This document shows positions 48,294 to 57,283 of a DNA stretch of 64,000 nucleotides, one piece after another (positions within the stretch are counted from its first letter, which is position 1; each line of letters opens with the position of its first letter). Below the pieces are notes generated by a model. It did no database searches. It had not been told where the DNA came from and saw nothing but the letters and a program-made list of their open reading frames with translations. Origin of the DNA: UBA974 sp002292405 (GTDB taxonomy: Bacteria; Bacteroidota; Bacteroidia; Flavobacteriales_D; Sanyastnellaceae); assembly GCA_943842425.1 (NCBI GenBank), contig CALTBR010000002.1:310001-374000 (forward strand). Direction: 5' to 3'. The position numbers were made by a program, and so were the translations under genes.

Positions 48294-49531
48294 TTAAGCG
48301 AATATTCTTTTATTTTCCTGTATAAAGTCCTCTCTGAAATCCCCAATTCTTCCGCCGCATCCTTACGCCTGTTATTGTACTTTTCTAAAGCCATTTTTAT
48401 CAGCTCCTTCTCAGAATCAATCAAGGATAAGCTTGGCTCAATATCCTGTAAATCATTAACTTTAATAGAGTTGTCAGGGGTATCACCTCCAGAAAACACG
48501 ATTGGAAAATTACTTGCTTTATGCTGAGAGCTACTGTGCTCATCAAACATTCTTTTTACACGAATTTCATCATCAACACTTAATGAACCGCCATTTTTTA
48601 TTAAGCCTAACACTAGTTCCTTCAAATTATTCAAGTCACCCTTCATCTCAAAAAGGACCTTATAAAGAATTTCTCTCTCATTCCTTCCAGAATCACTCTC
48701 CTCAAAGCCGTCAGTCCCAGAAGTGACACGAACTGGCAACCTGGACCTACTCGTCTCTGGTAAATATCCCAGCAAGGTATCAGAGTTAATAAGCCTCTCT
48801 GTTTCTAAAACTGACATTTGCTCAGTAATATGCTTTAGTTGCCTAATATTTCCTGGCCATGGGTAATGTTCAATGATTTCTATTGCATCCGAAGACAGAG
48901 ATAGGGGGGGCATCCTGTGCAACTCACTAAAATCAGTTGTAAACTTTCTAAAAAGAAGATGAATATCTGTTGACCTATATCTCAGAGGAGGTATATGTAT
49001 TGGGACTTGATTCAAACGATAGTATAAATCCTCTCTAAATTTTCCCTTTTGAAATGCATCTTCAAAATTCACATTCGTTGCTGCAACAACCCTCACATCT
49101 GTCTTTTCTGTATTTGAAGATCCAACCTTCATAAACTCTCCCGTTTCTAAGATACGTAATAGTCTGACTTGGGTGGTTAGTGGCAACTCAGCTACTTCAT
49201 CTAAAAAAATAGTACCGCCATTCGCTTCTTCAAAATAACCTCTACGAGATTCTGTAGCACCTGTAAAAGCTCCTTTTACATGGCCAAACAGCTCTGAATT
49301 AATCGTCCCTTCGGGAATAGCACCACAATTAACTGCAACATATTTTCCGTGTTTACGCTTACTGTATTGATGAACTATCCTGGGCATTATCTCCTTTCCT
49401 GTTCCACTTTCTCCTAGAATAAGCACCGATAAATCTGTTGGAGCAACTTGGGCCGCAATATGTAATGCTCTATCAAGAGCTTCATTCATTCCTATGACAC
49501 CAAACCTTTGTTTTATTGACCCTACGTTCAT
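48290..49531 (-). CDS. Sigma-54-dependent transcriptional activator, no receiver domain
   Basis: The 413-residue protein starts directly with the AAA+ domain: Walker A LGESGTGKE, the sigma-54 contact loop GAFTGA, Walker B GGTIFLDEVAEL and the second-region arginine finger FREDLYYRLNQVPI. A C-terminal Fis-type helix-turn-helix (RRKDAAEELGISERTLYRKIKEYSL) follows a roughly 110-residue acidic linker. There is no N-terminal receiver or sensory domain, so control must come from elsewhere or from protein level. It is a bona fide activator by motif. Its targets are not visible here. Translational coupling to lptE hints at envelope-related control. Confidence 0.93.
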   Translation of the reverse strand: MNVGSIKQRFGVIGMNEALDRALHIAAQVAPTDLSVLILGESGTGKEIMPRIVHQYSKRKHGKYVAVNCGAIPEGTINSELFGHVKGAFTGATESRRGYFEEANGGTIFLDEVAELPLTTQVRLLRILETGEFMKVGSSNTEKTDVRVVAATNVNFEDAFQKGKFREDLYYRLNQVPIHIPPLRYRSTDIHLLFRKFTTDFSELHRMPPLSLSSDAIEIIEHYPWPGNIRQLKHITEQMSVLETERLINSDTLLGYLPETSRSRLPVRVTSGTDGFEESDSGRNEREILYKVLFEMKGDLNNLKELVLGLIKNGGSLSVDDEIRVKRMFDEHSSSQHKASNFPIVFSGGDTPDNSIKVNDLQDIEPSLSLIDSEKELIKMALEKYNNRRKDAAEELGISERTLYRKIKEYSLK

Positions 49532-49546
49532 TTCACTAATTATAAA

Positions 49547-50992
49547 TTAAGCATCCGCTTTATCAGTTGTAACCTCTCCTTTAAGCGTTGCGCTTGTACA
49601 GTCTATAGCTCTAACATTTACATAATCGCATACACTTAAGTCTCCTTTATCAAAAATAACAACAATATTGTGAGTAGTCCTGCCATAAAATTTCTCCGTA
49701 CTTTTCTTACTAACTCCTTCAACTAAAACTCTGTATACTTTACCAACCATTGCTTGAATAAGTACAGATGCATAAGATCTTTGATGCTTAATGATTTCTG
49801 TTAATCGAGCACTTTTCACCTCCTCTGGGACATCATCCTCAAACTTTCTTTCAGCAAGTGTTCTCGGCCTCTCACTGTATTTAAAATTATAAGCCATAAT
49901 AAAACCCACCTCCTTTAAAATAGACATTGTTTCAAGATGTTCTTGTTCTGTCTCTCCACAAAAGCCTGTAATAATATCTGTCGATAAAGCGCAACCAGGA
50001 AGGATTCTTTTAATTGCGGCAATTCTATCTAAATACCACTCTCTTGTATAACCTCTATTCATCCTTTTAAGCATAGAGCTTGCTCCAGATTGGATTGGAA
50101 GGTGAATGTATTTACAAAGGTTTTCGTGCCTTGCAATTACATGTAAAACATCGTCAATCATATCCTTGGGATGACTTGTTGAAAATCTGACCCTTAAATC
50201 CGGGTTCACTTTCGCAACCATGTCTAACAATTCAGCAAATCTCACAATTGGCTGCTCAGAATCTTTTATGACTCCTTTAATATCGAGGTTCCACTTGTAA
50301 GAATCTACGTTTTGACCTAAAAGAGTGACTTCACGGTAACCTTGATTAAATAAATCCTGAGCTTCAGCCACAATACTCTTAGGTTCCCTACTACGCTCTC
50401 GTCCACGCGTGAAAGGCACTACGCAAAACGAACACATATTATCACAACCTCTCATAATACTAATGAATGCAGTCACTCCAGATTTATCTAACCTTACAGG
50501 ACTTACATCAGCATAGGTCTCTTCTCTTGAAAGAAGAACATTCACTGCCTTTTGACCTCCATTCACCTGCTTCACAAGAGACGGAAGATCTCTGTAAGCA
50601 TCAGGTCCAACAACCAAATCAACAAGTTTTTCCTGCTCTAACAAACTCTCCTTTAATCGTTCTGCCATGCAGCCCAACATACCAACCACGAGTCGCCTGT
50701 TTTTAAGCTTGTACCTCTTAAATTCCTTAAGTCTATTTCGAACTCTCTCTTCAGCCTTTTCACGGATAGAACAAGTATTTACTAAGATTAAATCCGCTTC
50801 TGTCTCATCCATAGTTGTTACATAACCGACGCCACTCATAATTGACGCTATAATCTCAGAATCGCTAAAATTCATCGCACAACCATAACTCTCCAAGAAC
50901 ATCTTTAAACCATTAGAGGGTGCAAAAGGCTGTTCAATATGAATTGCCTCACCTTGTCTTGACTCATCAACATGTATATCTCCTTCTCTCAT
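49547..50992 (-). CDS. miaB: tRNA-2-methylthio-N6-dimethylallyladenosine synthase MiaB
   Basis: MiaB is a radical-SAM methylthiotransferase that modifies i6A37 of tRNAs. The 481-residue protein shows the three cysteines of the auxiliary cluster (C38, C74, C108), the radical-SAM triad CDNMCSFC at 183-190, and the TRAM domain at the C-terminus. The N-terminal 25 residues are a variable extension. It is first of the miaB-activator-lptE-secG run and has its own promoter upstream, divergent from topA. Confidence 0.97.
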   Translation of the reverse strand: MREGDIHVDESRQGEAIHIEQPFAPSNGLKMFLESYGCAMNFSDSEIIASIMSGVGYVTTMDETEADLILVNTCSIREKAEERVRNRLKEFKRYKLKNRRLVVGMLGCMAERLKESLLEQEKLVDLVVGPDAYRDLPSLVKQVNGGQKAVNVLLSREETYADVSPVRLDKSGVTAFISIMRGCDNMCSFCVVPFTRGRERSREPKSIVAEAQDLFNQGYREVTLLGQNVDSYKWNLDIKGVIKDSEQPIVRFAELLDMVAKVNPDLRVRFSTSHPKDMIDDVLHVIARHENLCKYIHLPIQSGASSMLKRMNRGYTREWYLDRIAAIKRILPGCALSTDIITGFCGETEQEHLETMSILKEVGFIMAYNFKYSERPRTLAERKFEDDVPEEVKSARLTEIIKHQRSYASVLIQAMVGKVYRVLVEGVSKKSTEKFYGRTTHNIVVIFDKGDLSVCDYVNVRAIDCTSATLKGEVTTDKADA

Positions 50993-51006
50993 TTTCCGAT
51001 TTTGTG

Positions 51007-51037
51007 CAAATGTAGTTCGTTATGGAGAGCGTGACAA
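51007..51037 (-). promoter_or_regulatory. Promoter of miaB
   Basis: On the minus strand TTG (51035-51037), a 20-base spacer and TACATTTG (51007-51014) fit the bacteroidetal consensus. The -7 element ends 14 bases before the ATG, giving a very short leader. The TTG is embedded in the palindrome at 51031-51045. Confidence 0.65.
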
Positions 51038-51045
51038 ATTGTCAC
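51031..51045. promoter_or_regulatory. Palindromic candidate operator between miaB and topA
   Basis: GTGACAAATTGTCAC is a perfect 7-bp inverted repeat about one central base. It overlaps the -33 element of the miaB promoter and lies 97 bases before topA. Its half site resembles CRP/FNR-type sites (GTGA..TCAC) but with a seven-base spacer, so the regulator is not identified. Confidence 0.45.
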
Positions 51046-51141
51046 CCCTAAAGGGGTAAACTCATTTAGTGAAAAGTTATTGATAATAAAAAATGAAATA
51101 GCCGAAAGTTTTATTTTATTTGTACTCCAAAAATAAATCTT

Positions 51142-53463
51142 ATGCCTAAAAACCTTGTCATAGTCGAGTCACCTGCAAAGGCAAAAACAATAGAAGGCTA
51201 CCTCGGAAAAGACTTCGTCGTAAAATCAAGTTTTGGGCACATACGTGACCTAGCAAAGGGTGATAAAGCTATAGATAAAGAAAATAACTTCACACCTAAG
51301 TATGAAGTCAGTGAAGATAAAAAGAAGATTATCACAGACCTGAAGAAATCTATGAAGGGAACTGAGATGGTTTGGTTAGCAACTGATGAGGATCGCGAAG
51401 GAGAAGCCATTTCATGGCATTTGGTAGAGGCATTAAATCTGAAACCTAAGAATACAAAGCGAATCGTTTTTCATGAAATAACCAAAGCCGCAATATTAAA
51501 AGCTATTGAGAACCCTAGAGAAGTTGACGAAGATTTAGTTAATGCTCAACAAGCGAGAAGAATACTTGATAGAATTGTGGGGTTTGACCTCAGTCCTGTT
51601 TTATGGAAAAAAGTTAAACCGGGCCTTAGCGCTGGGAGAGTTCAGAGTATAGGGGTTAAGATCATTGTAAATAGAGAGCGTGAAATTGAAGCTCATATAC
51701 CATCTTCTAAATTTAGAATTTTAGGAGAGTTCACCACCGAAGCAGGGAAAAATCTCAAAGCTGAATGTAAAACTCGTTATAAAACAGAAGATGAGGTAGA
51801 TGCTTTTTTAAAAGAATGTGCTTTAAGCACACATTCAATTAAGTCCTTAGAGACCAAGCCCGCAAAAAAGAAACCAACAGCCCCATTTACAACATCAACA
51901 CTACAGCAAGAAGCATTCAGAAAACTTGGTTTTTCTGTTTCTCGCACGATGGGAGTGGCTCAAAAATTATATGAGGCTGGACGCATTACATATATGCGAA
52001 CAGACTCTGTAAATCTAAGTGACCAAGCTCTCGATGGTGCTGCAGGCGCGATAAGATCTGCCTATGGTAATGCGTTTTGTGAAAGAAGAACTTTTACAAA
52101 CAAATCTAAAGGTGCTCAAGAAGCACACGAAGCAATAAGACCTACAGACTTTGCTGTTAGCAAGCACGTTGGAAAAGCTGAAGAAGAAAAACTGTATGTG
52201 CTAATTTGGAAGAGAGCTATTGCATCGCAAATGTCAGATGCTAGACTTGAAAAAACTACAGTAACAATAGATGTTAGCAAGAATTCTGAGGTTTTCGTTG
52301 CTCGTGGAGAAGTGATCACTTTTGAAGGATTTCTCAAGGTTTATTTAGAAGGTACTGATGATGAAAATGATGAAGATGCAAAAGGGCTTCTTCCCCCACT
52401 GATAAATGGCGAGTCAATGTCAAGAATCAACATCATAGCTACACAGAAGTTTGCGCATCATCCGCCAAGATACACTGAGGCTAGCTTGGTAAAAAGACTT
52501 GAGGAATTAGGTGTTGGCAGACCTTCAACATACGCCTCAACAATTAGCGTTATCCAACGTCGGGGTTATGTCGAGATGCCTGACCGAGAAGGGACTCCCA
52601 GAAACTATCGGATTCTTAAACTTGATGGCGCTGAGATAACTTCTATTACAGAAACAGAAAACACTGGTGCAGAAAGGAACAAGCTTGCACCGACTGATAT
52701 TGGTATTGTCGTAAATGACTTTCTTTTCAAACATTTCAGCTCGATCGTTGACTATAATTTCACCGCTGATGTGGAAGCGCAATTTGATGTCATTGCTGAA
52801 GGTCGTAAGGATTGGCAGCAAATGATAGGAGAGTTCTACAAGCCCTTTAAAACATTAGTGGATGACGCTTTAGAGAGCGAAAGAGAATCAGGCGAACGTA
52901 TTCTTGGAACGGACCCTACTACAGGAAAACAAGTCTTAGTTAGAATCGGACGTTTTGGGCCTATGGTACAACTTGGTTTGCCTGATGATGAAGATAAGAA
53001 ATTTTCATCTCTTCGCCCTACCCAAACTCTCAGATCCATTACACTTGACGAAGCATTAATGCTGTTCAAACTCCCTCGTAAACTTGGTGAGTATGAAGGT
53101 AAAGTTGTCTCAACTTCTATAGGAAGATTTGGGCCATATGTAGTTCACAATAGTAAATTCGTTTCGATTAAAAAAGACACAGATGACGATCCATATACCA
53201 TTGAATTAACAAGGGCGATAGAGCTTATAGAAGAAAAAAAGGCCGCTGACGCTGCCGCTTTATTAAAAGTTTTTGAAGAAGATGAGACCGTTAGAATTAT
53301 TAATGGTCGCTGGGGACCTTTCATAAAAGCCGGTAAGAAAAACATAAAAATACCTAAAGATGAGGATTACAAAGGTATTGATTGGACTCGTGCTCAGGAA
53401 CTTATAGTCGAGCACGATAAACGTCCTAAAAAGAAAAAGAGAGCTCAAAAAGGTACGAAGTAA
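51142..53463 (+). CDS. topA: DNA topoisomerase I
   Basis: TopA relaxes negative supercoils by single-strand passage. The 773-residue protein has the Toprim domain (VIVESPAKAKTIEGYLG, WLATDEDREGEAI), the catalytic tyrosine in RITYMRTDSVNLS (Y284) and HEAIRPTD. Three C-terminal repeats (GRFGPMVQLG, GRFGPYVVHN, GRWGPFIKAG) replace zinc fingers, and a lysine-rich tail ends the protein. The start codon has the A/T-rich leader usual here. It precedes the arginase-like gene by 107 bases. Confidence 0.97.
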   Translation: MPKNLVIVESPAKAKTIEGYLGKDFVVKSSFGHIRDLAKGDKAIDKENNFTPKYEVSEDKKKIITDLKKSMKGTEMVWLATDEDREGEAISWHLVEALNLKPKNTKRIVFHEITKAAILKAIENPREVDEDLVNAQQARRILDRIVGFDLSPVLWKKVKPGLSAGRVQSIGVKIIVNREREIEAHIPSSKFRILGEFTTEAGKNLKAECKTRYKTEDEVDAFLKECALSTHSIKSLETKPAKKKPTAPFTTSTLQQEAFRKLGFSVSRTMGVAQKLYEAGRITYMRTDSVNLSDQALDGAAGAIRSAYGNAFCERRTFTNKSKGAQEAHEAIRPTDFAVSKHVGKAEEEKLYVLIWKRAIASQMSDARLEKTTVTIDVSKNSEVFVARGEVITFEGFLKVYLEGTDDENDEDAKGLLPPLINGESMSRINIIATQKFAHHPPRYTEASLVKRLEELGVGRPSTYASTISVIQRRGYVEMPDREGTPRNYRILKLDGAEITSITETENTGAERNKLAPTDIGIVVNDFLFKHFSSIVDYNFTADVEAQFDVIAEGRKDWQQMIGEFYKPFKTLVDDALESERESGERILGTDPTTGKQVLVRIGRFGPMVQLGLPDDEDKKFSSLRPTQTLRSITLDEALMLFKLPRKLGEYEGKVVSTSIGRFGPYVVHNSKFVSIKKDTDDDPYTIELTRAIELIEEKKAADAAALLKVFEEDETVRIINGRWGPFIKAGKKNIKIPKDEDYKGIDWTRAQELIVEHDKRPKKKKRAQKGTK

Positions 53464-53509
53464 CAATTCAGTGTGAACTGATAGTACGATAGTGTCATTT
53501 TTGCATTCA

Positions 53510-53517
53510 TATGTTTG
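53510..53517 (+). promoter_or_regulatory. Candidate -7 element upstream of the arginase-like/T9SS genes
   Basis: TATGTTTG fits TAnnTTTG 53 bases before the arginase-like ATG. A TTG at the proper distance is missing. It lies between inverted arms AGTGTCA (53491-53497) and TGACACT (53553-53559). Support is weak. Confidence 0.35.
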
Positions 53518-53570
53518 CTTAAACTTGTGATAAATTGTACGAATGTGTTTTTTGACACTGATTTTTAAGA

Positions 53571-54743
53571 ATGAGCGAAAGTATATTTGATCTATTACAG
53601 CCAGTTGACCAACCCGTGTTTAGCAATGCGGAAGGGTCAGCAAGAATAGCTGATAGAATCGAAATTCATCGCTTTGATCACAAACCATCTATTGAAGGTT
53701 GCAGAGTAGCTATTTTCGGAGTGAATGACGGGAGAAACAGCGGTGACAATGAAGGTTGTTCAGCTGCGCCAGATTCAATAAGAAATTGGTTTTACAGGCT
53801 AACACCACCAACTCGTTGGGCTCCTACTGTTGATTTAGGTGACATTAGAGGTGGCTTAGAGAGTTTAGATACAGAAAAGGCTGTAAGCGATCTGATCTCA
53901 GAGTTAATCCAAATGGGGGTTATCCCGATTGTTTTAGGTGGCGGACAAGACTTAACATACTCAATTTATTCAGCCCTAGAGTCTGTTGGAAGACCTATGA
54001 ATGTTGTCACTATAGATTCTAGATTAGATTTTGGTGGAGACCCTGGATTACATACGTCTAGAAACTTCATGAATAGAATTGTTTTACATGAACCTAACTT
54101 TCTATTTGACTATGTAAATATTGGTCATCAAGGATATTTGACTGACCCTGACACATTAGAATTGCTTGAAAAACTGCAATTTGAATCAATCAGACTTGGT
54201 ACAGCACACAACAATCCTAAACTTATTGAGCCCACTTTGAGAGATGCCGATTTAGTATCCTTCGATCTGTCTTCTGTCAGGGCTTCTGACCATCCTGCCT
54301 CCACACATGCTGGACCGAATGGATTCTCATCTTCTCAATTTTGCCAATTGGCTCGATACGCTGGACTAAGTGATAGAATGATTGCACTTGGTATTTTTGA
54401 GCACAACCCGGATCTAGATGATAGAGGAAGAGGTGCTCATCTTGCAGCGCAAGTTTTATGGCATATGATTGATGGTATATTTAGCCAAACAGGTGATTAC
54501 CCTAAATGTAATGCTGAAGAATACACTAAATATTTGGTTGATTTACAGGCAAAAAACCATGAAGTAACGTTCTACAAATCATCAAGAAGCGACAGATGGT
54601 GGATGGATGTACCTATTCCAACTTCTAAGAAAAATAACAAAGATCACCACCATCTTGTGCCATGTTCATATGAAGATTATGAAGTGGCTTCTGAAGGTGA
54701 ATTACCCGACAGATGGTGGAGAACGTATCAAAAACTAGCGTGA
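53571..54743 (+). CDS. Arginase/formimidoylglutamase-fold protein lacking half of the metal ligands
   Basis: The 390-residue protein follows the ureohydrolase fold (arginase, agmatinase, HutG). The family's dimanganese motifs GGDHS, DAHxD and SxDxDxxDP appear as GGGQD (Q126), DSRLD (D149, R151, D153) and SFDLSSVRASD (D232, S234). Three of the six ligands (two His, one Asp) are therefore replaced, so normal ureohydrolase chemistry is unlikely. Such proteins are usually annotated formimidoylglutamase in flavobacteria. About 60 extra C-terminal residues contain two similar segments, SDRWWMDVPIP and PDRWWRTYQK. The gene lies immediately before PorP/SprF and GldKLMN, so a link to secretion is plausible but unproven. 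Confidence 0.82.
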   Translation: MSESIFDLLQPVDQPVFSNAEGSARIADRIEIHRFDHKPSIEGCRVAIFGVNDGRNSGDNEGCSAAPDSIRNWFYRLTPPTRWAPTVDLGDIRGGLESLDTEKAVSDLISELIQMGVIPIVLGGGQDLTYSIYSALESVGRPMNVVTIDSRLDFGGDPGLHTSRNFMNRIVLHEPNFLFDYVNIGHQGYLTDPDTLELLEKLQFESIRLGTAHNNPKLIEPTLRDADLVSFDLSSVRASDHPASTHAGPNGFSSSQFCQLARYAGLSDRMIALGIFEHNPDLDDRGRGAHLAAQVLWHMIDGIFSQTGDYPKCNAEEYTKYLVDLQAKNHEVTFYKSSRSDRWWMDVPIPTSKKNNKDHHHLVPCSYEDYEVASEGELPDRWWRTYQKLA

Positions 54744-54823
54744 TGATATCAGATAAATTCCGTACCTTTCCACACTCAGTGAAAGCTGAAACCTGTGAAA
54801 ACCTTGAAAACCAACGAGTTAAC

Positions 54824-55783
54824 ATGATTCGTACCTATATATCTACACTTCTTTTAGTCGTGTTTGCATCTTCTATGAGTGCACAACAAGACCCACAGTT
54901 CACCCAATGGTACATGGACCATGTAGTGTCTAACATTGCAGCGGCTGGACATTCTGATTTAACTAACATCAATGGTTTCTATAGAAATCAATGGAATGGA
55001 CTAGATAAATCACCAGTAACATCACTATTGAATGTTGATGGAAAAATTGGATTTATTCCAGGTTCCTTTGGAATTCAGTTTTATCAAGATGAACTTGGAC
55101 AAGAGAATAATACTATGATGAAACTTGGATATGCGTACACCTTATCTCCATTTTCAAGTGGTACAGTTATGAGTTTAGGTATGTCTGTAAGCTATTTCAG
55201 CAAATCCTTTGGAACAGAGTGGATCGCTACAGACGGTTGGGAAAATGATCCTGCTATCCCTCAAGATGATAACACATCGTCTGCTGTTGATTTAGATTTA
55301 GGGATCTATATTTCCAAGCCTAAGACTTTTTACGCCGGTCTATCTATGACTCACCTTGCAGAAACTGAGTTCTCCGAAATGAGTATTAAACCTGTAAGAC
55401 ATTTATATGCAATGGGTGGTTATAACTATCCTCTCGATGGAGATGCATTGGTACTACGAACGAACATTCTTGCTAAAACTGATCTAAATGCATCGGCAAT
55501 TGACATGGGTGCAAACGTTTTATACAATGAAATGATATGGGCGGGGGTTTCCTGGAGACCTGGAGATGCTATTGCTCCAATTGTTGGATTCCAATATTCA
55601 ATGATCAATAAAGATGCTACTAATCATAAGGAACAACTATTTAGACTTGGTTATTCATTTGACATGACTACATCAGAATTACAGTCGTATTCATCTGGAT
55701 CTCATGAAGTATTCCTCTCTTACAGCTTTAAGTTTGAGTCGACACCCATTTTGAACAGGTACGCAAATCCTCGGGTTTTATAA
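54824..55783 (+). CDS. PorP/SprF-family type IX secretion outer-membrane protein
   Basis: PorP/SprF proteins are small outer-membrane barrels that work with T9SS in export and attachment of cargo. I choose the ATG at 54824, because it starts a clean signal peptide (MIRTYISTLLLVVFASSMSA) followed by the family opening QQDPQFTQWYMDHVVSNIAAAG. A GTG at 54713 would add 37 residues overlapping the previous gene. The 319-residue product ends YSSGSHEVFLSYSF with a few more residues, typical of the family. It heads the PorP-GldK-GldL-GldM-GldN run. Confidence 0.93.
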   Translation: MIRTYISTLLLVVFASSMSAQQDPQFTQWYMDHVVSNIAAAGHSDLTNINGFYRNQWNGLDKSPVTSLLNVDGKIGFIPGSFGIQFYQDELGQENNTMMKLGYAYTLSPFSSGTVMSLGMSVSYFSKSFGTEWIATDGWENDPAIPQDDNTSSAVDLDLGIYISKPKTFYAGLSMTHLAETEFSEMSIKPVRHLYAMGGYNYPLDGDALVLRTNILAKTDLNASAIDMGANVLYNEMIWAGVSWRPGDAIAPIVGFQYSMINKDATNHKEQLFRLGYSFDMTTSELQSYSSGSHEVFLSYSFKFESTPILNRYANPRVL

Positions 55784-55847
55784 TAAAAGAAACCTTATAG
55801 GCGTTTTATACGTATCTTAATTATTACAAACTACTATAATTTACTCT

Positions 55848-57215
55848 ATGAATAAGTTTCATCTGATACTCATAATTCCAGTTCTGCTTTCTGGATGCTA
55901 TATGGGACCACAAGGCGAACTTGTAGGGGTTAACCCTCGAGACTACTGGGATCAAGCTAACCCATACGGTATGAATTATATCCACTTCGGATCCTTCACA
56001 ATGGGACCAAGTGATCAAGATGTACCATACGCCCTTAACACACGTGCAAAAACAGTTACTATACCATCCTTTTACATGGATGTTCATGAAATATCGAACA
56101 ATGAGTATCGTCAATTTGTTAATTATGTAAGAGACTCACTATTCTTAAACACATTAGCTGAGAATGATGACGAACGTTATTTCTACTCGGAAAATGAAGC
56201 TGGTATTGAGCTTGATCGATTTATTGACAAAGGTTATGTCTTAAATTGGGAAGAGCCTATTGATTGGACAGATGAAGATATATTTGAGGTTCTTTACGAT
56301 GAGTATTACCTTCAAGGTTCTGATAGATTTTACAACAGAAAAGAAATCGATACTCGAAAACTTAACTACAGATATTACTGGTTTAACATCGCTAAAGCCG
56401 CAAACAAAGATGCAAGAGATGAAGAGTATGGAGAGGTTAATGAATTAAATCAACTTCATTCTGTTCAACGGTATTCTGATAGATCACAATTTGTTGTTGA
56501 GGAAACTATTAATGTTTACCCTGACACTTTAGTTTGGATTCATGATTACACATATTCGTATAATGAACCTTTAGCAGAAAACTACTTTTGGCATCCAGCA
56601 TATGATGATTACCCAGTGGTAGGGGTAACTTGGGGTCAAGCAGTAGCTTTCAACGCTTGGAGAACTCAAATCATGAATGAGTGGAGGCAGCAAGAAGGTC
56701 AAACCTATATTCAAAAATTTCGCCTTCCATCTGAAGCAGAGTGGGAATATGCAGCACGTGGAGGTCGTAACCTTGCACCATACCCATGGGGTGGACCATA
56801 CATTCGTAACGAACAAGGATGTGTTTTAGCTAATTTTAAACCTATGCGAGGTGACTATGTAGAGGATGCTAATGCCTATACAGCTCCTGTTGAGTCATAC
56901 AGCCCCAATGATTATGGACTCTACAATATGTCTGGAAACGTTGCTGAGTGGACTAACACTGCTTTTGATGAAACTGTGTATGATTTCGCATTCGACCTAG
57001 CTCCTGATTATGTTTACCATGCTAAGATCGACGACTCTGCTGCCCTTCATAGAAAAGTAACTCGTGGTGGCTCATGGAAAGATATTGGATATTATTGCCA
57101 AACTGGAACCCGATCGTTTGAATACAGTGATACCGCTAAAGCATTTATTGGATTCCGATCAGTAATGTCTTACCTCGGACGAGGTAAATCTGGTCCTAAA
57201 GAAGAGTGGAATTAA
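55848..57215 (+). CDS. gldK: T9SS ring lipoprotein GldK/PorK
   Basis: GldK with GldN forms the periplasmic ring of the type IX secretion system. The 455-residue protein has a lipoprotein signal with cysteine 17 (LLSGCYMG). It also has a formylglycine-generating-enzyme-like fold: FTMGPSD, FYMDVHEISNNEYRQFVNYVRD, PVVGVTWGQAVAFNAWR, FRLPSEAEWEYAARGG, GLYNMSGNVAEWT, TRGGSWKD and FIGFRSVM. The catalytic cysteines of true FGE enzymes are not evident, as expected for a structural relative. It is 65 bases after PorP/SprF and 68 before gldL. Confidence 0.95.
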   Translation: MNKFHLILIIPVLLSGCYMGPQGELVGVNPRDYWDQANPYGMNYIHFGSFTMGPSDQDVPYALNTRAKTVTIPSFYMDVHEISNNEYRQFVNYVRDSLFLNTLAENDDERYFYSENEAGIELDRFIDKGYVLNWEEPIDWTDEDIFEVLYDEYYLQGSDRFYNRKEIDTRKLNYRYYWFNIAKAANKDARDEEYGEVNELNQLHSVQRYSDRSQFVVEETINVYPDTLVWIHDYTYSYNEPLAENYFWHPAYDDYPVVGVTWGQAVAFNAWRTQIMNEWRQQEGQTYIQKFRLPSEAEWEYAARGGRNLAPYPWGGPYIRNEQGCVLANFKPMRGDYVEDANAYTAPVESYSPNDYGLYNMSGNVAEWTNTAFDETVYDFAFDLAPDYVYHAKIDDSAALHRKVTRGGSWKDIGYYCQTGTRSFEYSDTAKAFIGFRSVMSYLGRGKSGPKEEWN

Positions 57216-57283
57216 TCCGCATAAAAAAAAATACCTGAAACCATAGTTTAATGAGCAATTATTAAACTAACAAAACAAAGAAA

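Noticed and set aside
53491..53559. AGTGTCA/TGACACT arms upstream of the arginase-like gene as an operator
   Set aside because: The arms are only 7 bp and 55 bases apart, which can arise by chance in A/T-rich intergenic DNA.
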